From: Bifidobacteriaceae bacterium
GTDB taxonomy: Bacteria; Actinomycetota; Actinomycetes; Actinomycetales; WQXJ01
Assembly: GCA_031278665.1 (NCBI GenBank)
Contig: JAITKC010000278.1
Location: 1 to 8,213 of the forward strand
Direction of reading: 5' to 3'
DNA length: 8,213 nucleotides
Positions 5,997-8,213 of the stretch are shown here, piece by piece (position 1 is the first letter of the stretch; every line of letters starts with the position of its first letter). Below the pieces are notes generated by a model. That model saw only the letters and a program-made list of their open reading frames with translations, searched no databases and was not told the origin of the DNA. A program made the translations under genes and the position numbers.

Positions 5997-6411
5997 GTTT
6001 GGCTTGCGGCGCCGCCGGCTGAACGTTTGACTCGGCGGAACGGGAGTTCGCAAGGCCGGCGAACGGGCTTCGGGGCGCCGCGGGGCGGTTGGCGGGAAGC
6101 ACGTCGCCGCTGGTCATGCGGCTCGACCTCGGTTCGGCGGGAGTCGTCGTGTTCCCCTCCAGCCTACAACGCAGTTGGGACGGAATACCCTTGACAACGG
6201 GTGATGTTGCTCACATGTGCGGCGTCGGATAGCTGCGGAATCGACCCGCCGCAGTCTCCCGACCAGGCCTGGCCCACCCGACCCGCGGCCGCCGCCGATC
6301 GCCGCCCCGACCCGGAGCCCCGTTCCGTGTTGGCGCCCGCGCGGGCGTCGAGCGTTGGTGCTGGTCAGCGGGTCGGGCCGGCCGGGGCAGCGTTTGGGGC
6401 CCGGGGAGGGC

Positions 6412-6468
6412 GTGGTCAAAACTCGCCCGCCGATGGCGTTTTCGCGTCCGTGGGCGAGTTTTGACCAC
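6412..6468. repeat. 57-bp element with perfect 17-bp terminal inverted repeats
   Basis: GTGGTCAAAACTCGCCC (6412-6428) is the exact reverse complement of GGGCGAGTTTTGACCAC (6452-6468), enclosing 23 nt that hold a GCGTTTTCGC mini-hairpin (6436-6445). This is the strongest symmetry in the window, and the arms contain A/T runs that are rare locally. It is too small to encode anything. It could be a palindromic repeat unit (REP or MITE-like), a terminator-type hairpin or a protein-binding site. Copy number elsewhere in the genome is unknown. Confidence 0.75.
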
Positions 6469-6521
6469 CCGCCCGTCGGCCGCGGCGGGCGCGTCCGCCG
6501 GGGCGTTCCGCGTCGCCCCTC

Positions 6522-6547
6522 GGTACGCCCACTTACCTGGTACGCCC
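6522..6547. repeat. 9-bp direct repeat upstream of the LacI gene
   Basis: GGTACGCCC occurs at 6522-6530 and again at 6539-6547, a 17-bp period, about 80-105 bases before the LacI start. It may be a pair of regulator half-sites or coincidence. It does not resemble the centrally symmetric CG operators typical of LacI proteins. Confidence 0.35.
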
Positions 6548-6614
6548 TGGTCCAATTGCGTGGCGGTCGTCCATTCCCGCCGCCGGGCACCGTCCGCTGT
6601 CGTCGCCTCGGGGC

Positions 6615-6620
6615 TAAACT
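6615..6620 (+). promoter_or_regulatory. Candidate -10 element giving a leaderless LacI transcript
   Basis: TAAACT matches the actinobacterial -10 pattern TAnnnT and ends 6 nt before the ATG at 6627. Transcription would then begin at or next to the A of the start codon. No Shine-Dalgarno sequence precedes this ATG, which agrees with a leaderless mRNA. No good -35 is visible. Confidence 0.5.
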
Positions 6621-6626
6621 GGGCCG

Positions 6627-7658
6627 ATGGCCAGCGAGAACGCGCCGGGTCGCCGCCCTTCGATGTTCGACGTCGCAAGACTCGCGGGCGTGTCGCATCA
6701 GACCGTCTCGCGGGTGCTCAACGACAGTCCGGCCGTCGCCGAGGCGACCCGGCGGCGCGTCGCGGACGCGATCGCCGCCGTCGGCTACCGACGCAACCAA
6801 GCGGCCCGCCAACTGGCCACCGCCCGCAGCCGGATCATCGGCCTGATCACGCCGCGAACTAGCCTGTATGGGCCGTCGCGCTCGACTCTGGCGATCGAGG
6901 CGGCGGCGCGCGAGCGCGGCTACTGGGTTTCGCTGGTGTCGCTGCCGCAGGCCACCGCCCAGGCGATGGCCGACGCGCTGGGCCATTTCCTCGAGCTCGC
7001 GGTCGACGCCGTGGCCGTCATAGCGCCCAACCCGGCGGTCCTGCACGCCCTGGCGGCGGCCCCGGACCTTCCGCCGGCGGTGGCGGTGACCAGCGGCCCG
7101 GCTCTGCCGGGCGTCACGGTGGCGGACGCCGACCAGGCCTTGGGCGCCAGATTGGCGACCGAGCGCTTGATCGGGCTGGGCCGGCGGCGAATCGCCCACA
7201 TCGCCGGGCCGGCCGACTTCTACCACGCGCGGGTGCGGGCCGAGGTTTGGGCGCGGACTTTGGCCGAACACGGCCTGGCGGCGGATCGCCAAGCCGACGG
7301 CGACTGGTCGGGGCCGTCCGGCCGGGCCGCCGCCGCCCAACTGCTGGCGGCCGGCTCCCCGGCGCCGGACGCCATCTTCGCCGGCAACGACCTGATGGCG
7401 ATGGGCGCGATCGCCGCCGTCAAACGGGCCGGCCTGAAAGTGCCCGATGACGTCGCCGTGGTCGGATTCGACGACGTGCCCGGCGCGGATGTCGCCGACC
7501 CGCCGCTGACAACCGTCGACCCAGACCACGGCTCGCTCGGCCGGGCCGTGGTCGAATTACTCGACCGCCGCCTCAACGCGGGCGACGCGGCCTGGTCGGG
7601 GACGGCGGCATCGGCGGCGCTGGCGCCCCCGCGGTTGGTTGTGCGCGAATCGGCTTGA
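6627..7658 (+). CDS. LacI-family transcriptional regulator
   Basis: This is a 343-residue protein of normal LacI/GalR length. The N-terminal helix-turn-helix is 'MFDVARLAGVSHQTVSRVLN' (13-32), and the hinge helix lies near 'NQAARQLATARS' (57-68). The periplasmic-binding-protein-like sugar domain begins at 'IIGLITP' (70-76). Family landmarks are 'HIAGPADF' (about 191-198), 'ARVRAEVW' (201-208), 'AIFAGNDLMAMGAIAAVK' (249-266), 'VPDDVAVVGFDDVP' (272-285) and 'PPLTTVDPD' (292-300). It should bind a palindromic operator and respond to a sugar. The gene runs head-on into araA with only 21 bases between stop codons, so an arabinose-responsive role is likely but not proven; other sugars are possible. 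ATG 6627 is chosen because it is aligned with a leaderless -10. An internal ATG at 6663 would begin right at the helix-turn-helix and has no ribosome-binding site. Confidence 0.93.
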   Translation: MASENAPGRRPSMFDVARLAGVSHQTVSRVLNDSPAVAEATRRRVADAIAAVGYRRNQAARQLATARSRIIGLITPRTSLYGPSRSTLAIEAAARERGYWVSLVSLPQATAQAMADALGHFLELAVDAVAVIAPNPAVLHALAAAPDLPPAVAVTSGPALPGVTVADADQALGARLATERLIGLGRRRIAHIAGPADFYHARVRAEVWARTLAEHGLAADRQADGDWSGPSGRAAAAQLLAAGSPAPDAIFAGNDLMAMGAIAAVKRAGLKVPDDVAVVGFDDVPGADVADPPLTTVDPDHGSLGRAVVELLDRRLNAGDAAWSGTAASAALAPPRLVVRESA

Positions 7659-7679
7659 CGAAGGGCGCGCCGGCCCGCC

Positions 7680-8213
7680 TCACAAACCCCGCGCGAGTCG
7701 ATAGTAGGCCTGGTTCCAGCGCAGGGCGTCGCGGAAGCCGGAATAGGTGGTATCGGGTCCGATCAGAGCCAGTTCGACGCCGGCCATCTCGGCGAACTCG
7801 GTCCACTCGGCGGCGCCGACGGCGGTCGAGATGGCGGTGTGGTGGGGGCCGCCGGCGGTGATCCAGCATTCGGCGCTGGTCGAAAGGTCCGGGTCCGGCT
7901 CCCAGACGGCCCGCGCCACCGGCAGTTTTGGCAGCGGCTGAGGCGGGGCGATGACCGTCGCGGTGTTGGCGACCAGGCGGAACCGGTCGCCCATGTCGGC
8001 CAGCCCGGCCAGCACGGCCGGACCGGGGTCGGCGTCGAAGACCAGGCGGACCGGGTCGTCGCGCCCGCCGATGCCGAGCGGGTGGATTTCCGCCCGCGGC
8101 CGCCCGGCCGTCAGGCTGGGGCAGACCTCGAGCATGTGCGCCCCCAAAATGCACTCGGCGCCGGGAACCAGGTTGTAGGTGTAGTCCTCCATCAGGCTGG
8201 CGCCGCCGGGCAG
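7680..8213 (-). CDS. araA: L-arabinose isomerase, C-terminal part (5' partial, cut by window edge)
   Basis: The enzyme converts L-arabinose to L-ribulose in the cytosol, the first step of the AraA-AraB-AraD route to xylulose 5-phosphate. About 177 C-terminal residues are visible. They begin in '[12 protein letters not shown]', where the Glu of MED matches the E. coli metal ligand Glu333. '[13 protein letters not shown]' follows, with the His equivalent to His350 exactly 17 residues later, then 'HPLGIGG'. '[12 protein letters not shown]' carries the His-His pair that includes the last metal-ligand position (about 450). The C-terminus '[14 protein letters not shown]' is typical. The implied full length is about 500 residues, as usual. 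The start, the N-terminal domain and the fourth metal ligand (Glu306) lie beyond the right edge. The stop is TGA at 7680-7682. It is convergent with the LacI gene, and araB/araD would be expected nearby to the right. Confidence 0.95.
   Translation of the reverse strand: MPGGASLMEDYTYNLVPGAECILGAHMLEVCPSLTAGRPRAEIHPLGIGGRDDPVRLVFDADPGPAVLAGLADMGDRFRLVANTATVIAPPQPLPKLPVARAVWEPDPDLSTSAECWITAGGPHHTAISTAVGAAEWTEFAEMAGVELALIGPDTTYSGFRDALRWNQAYYRLARGL

Larger units (their letters stand above)
5778..6626. other. Long gene-free, hairpin-rich intergenic region
   Basis: About 850 bases separate the SPFH operon (leftward) from the LacI gene (rightward). The open frames crossing it, for example plus-strand 6201-6464 and minus-strand 6211-6678, give Arg/Pro/Ala-rich translations with no family resemblance and no good start signals. 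The region holds four substantial inverted repeats (5836-5890, 5910-5942, 5964-5996, 6412-6468), a perfect TTGACA at 6191-6196, a CACATGTG palindrome at 6212-6219 and a 9-bp direct repeat at 6522-6547. It could be a decayed gene, an unannotated structured RNA locus or a scar of a small mobile element. Nothing in it decides between these. Confidence 0.6.

Noticed and set aside
6201..6464. A possible small gene (87 codons) in the intergenic region, downstream of TTGACA
   Set aside because: The translation is low-complexity Ala/Pro/Arg with no homology I recognise, there is no ribosome-binding site, and its 3' end runs into the 57-bp inverted repeat.
6114..7529. A 471-codon minus-strand open frame opposite the LacI gene
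   Set aside because: It is antisense to a clear LacI protein, its translation is Arg/Gly/Pro-rich without family motifs, and long empty antisense frames are expected in GC-rich DNA.

Overview
The window is very GC-rich DNA (about 70% by eye) with strong G/C preference at third codon positions and GTG starts. It also has a probable leaderless promoter, Ala/Pro-rich protein tails, and an SPFH protein paired with a small Arc-like ribbon-helix-helix (RHH) protein. Together these point to a high-GC actinobacterium (Actinomycetota). I cannot place it more precisely from sequence alone.

Layout from left to right. (1) 1-241, plus strand: the C-terminal end of an exported beta-propeller-like protein with a His/Asp/Glu tail, possibly an AztD-type zinc metallochaperone. 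It is followed by a compact terminator-like hairpin. (2) 474-3815, minus strand: a complete 1113-residue RND (AcrB/HAE1-type) efflux permease with an unusual low-complexity insert of about 53 residues in its first extracytoplasmic domain. (3) 3946-4413, plus strand: a divergent MarR-family repressor. The intergenic region between (2) and (3) has a perfect 10-bp inverted repeat bracketing a likely -10 element, so the MarR protein probably controls the pump. (4) 4439-4503: a two-copy 34-nt tandem repeat. (5) 4541-5739, minus strand: a two-gene operon of an SPFH/band-7 membrane protein and an RHH DNA-binding protein, coupled by a TGATG overlap. A perfect 16-bp palindrome lies just upstream of its start. 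(6) 5778-6626: about 850 bases with no credible gene but several strong inverted repeats, including a 17-bp perfect one. (7) 6627-7658, plus strand: a LacI-family regulator, apparently leaderless. (8) 7680-8213, minus strand: the C-terminal third of L-arabinose isomerase (araA), convergent with the LacI gene and cut by the window edge.

The window joins three functional units: a drug- or lipid-efflux pump with its own repressor, an SPFH-RHH pair that looks self-regulated, and the end of an arabinose-catabolism locus with its likely LacI regulator. I see no transposase, phage gene, CRISPR array or RNA gene. The least-explained signals are the SPFH-RHH operon with its palindrome, the gene-free hairpin-rich region, and the insert in the RND protein.
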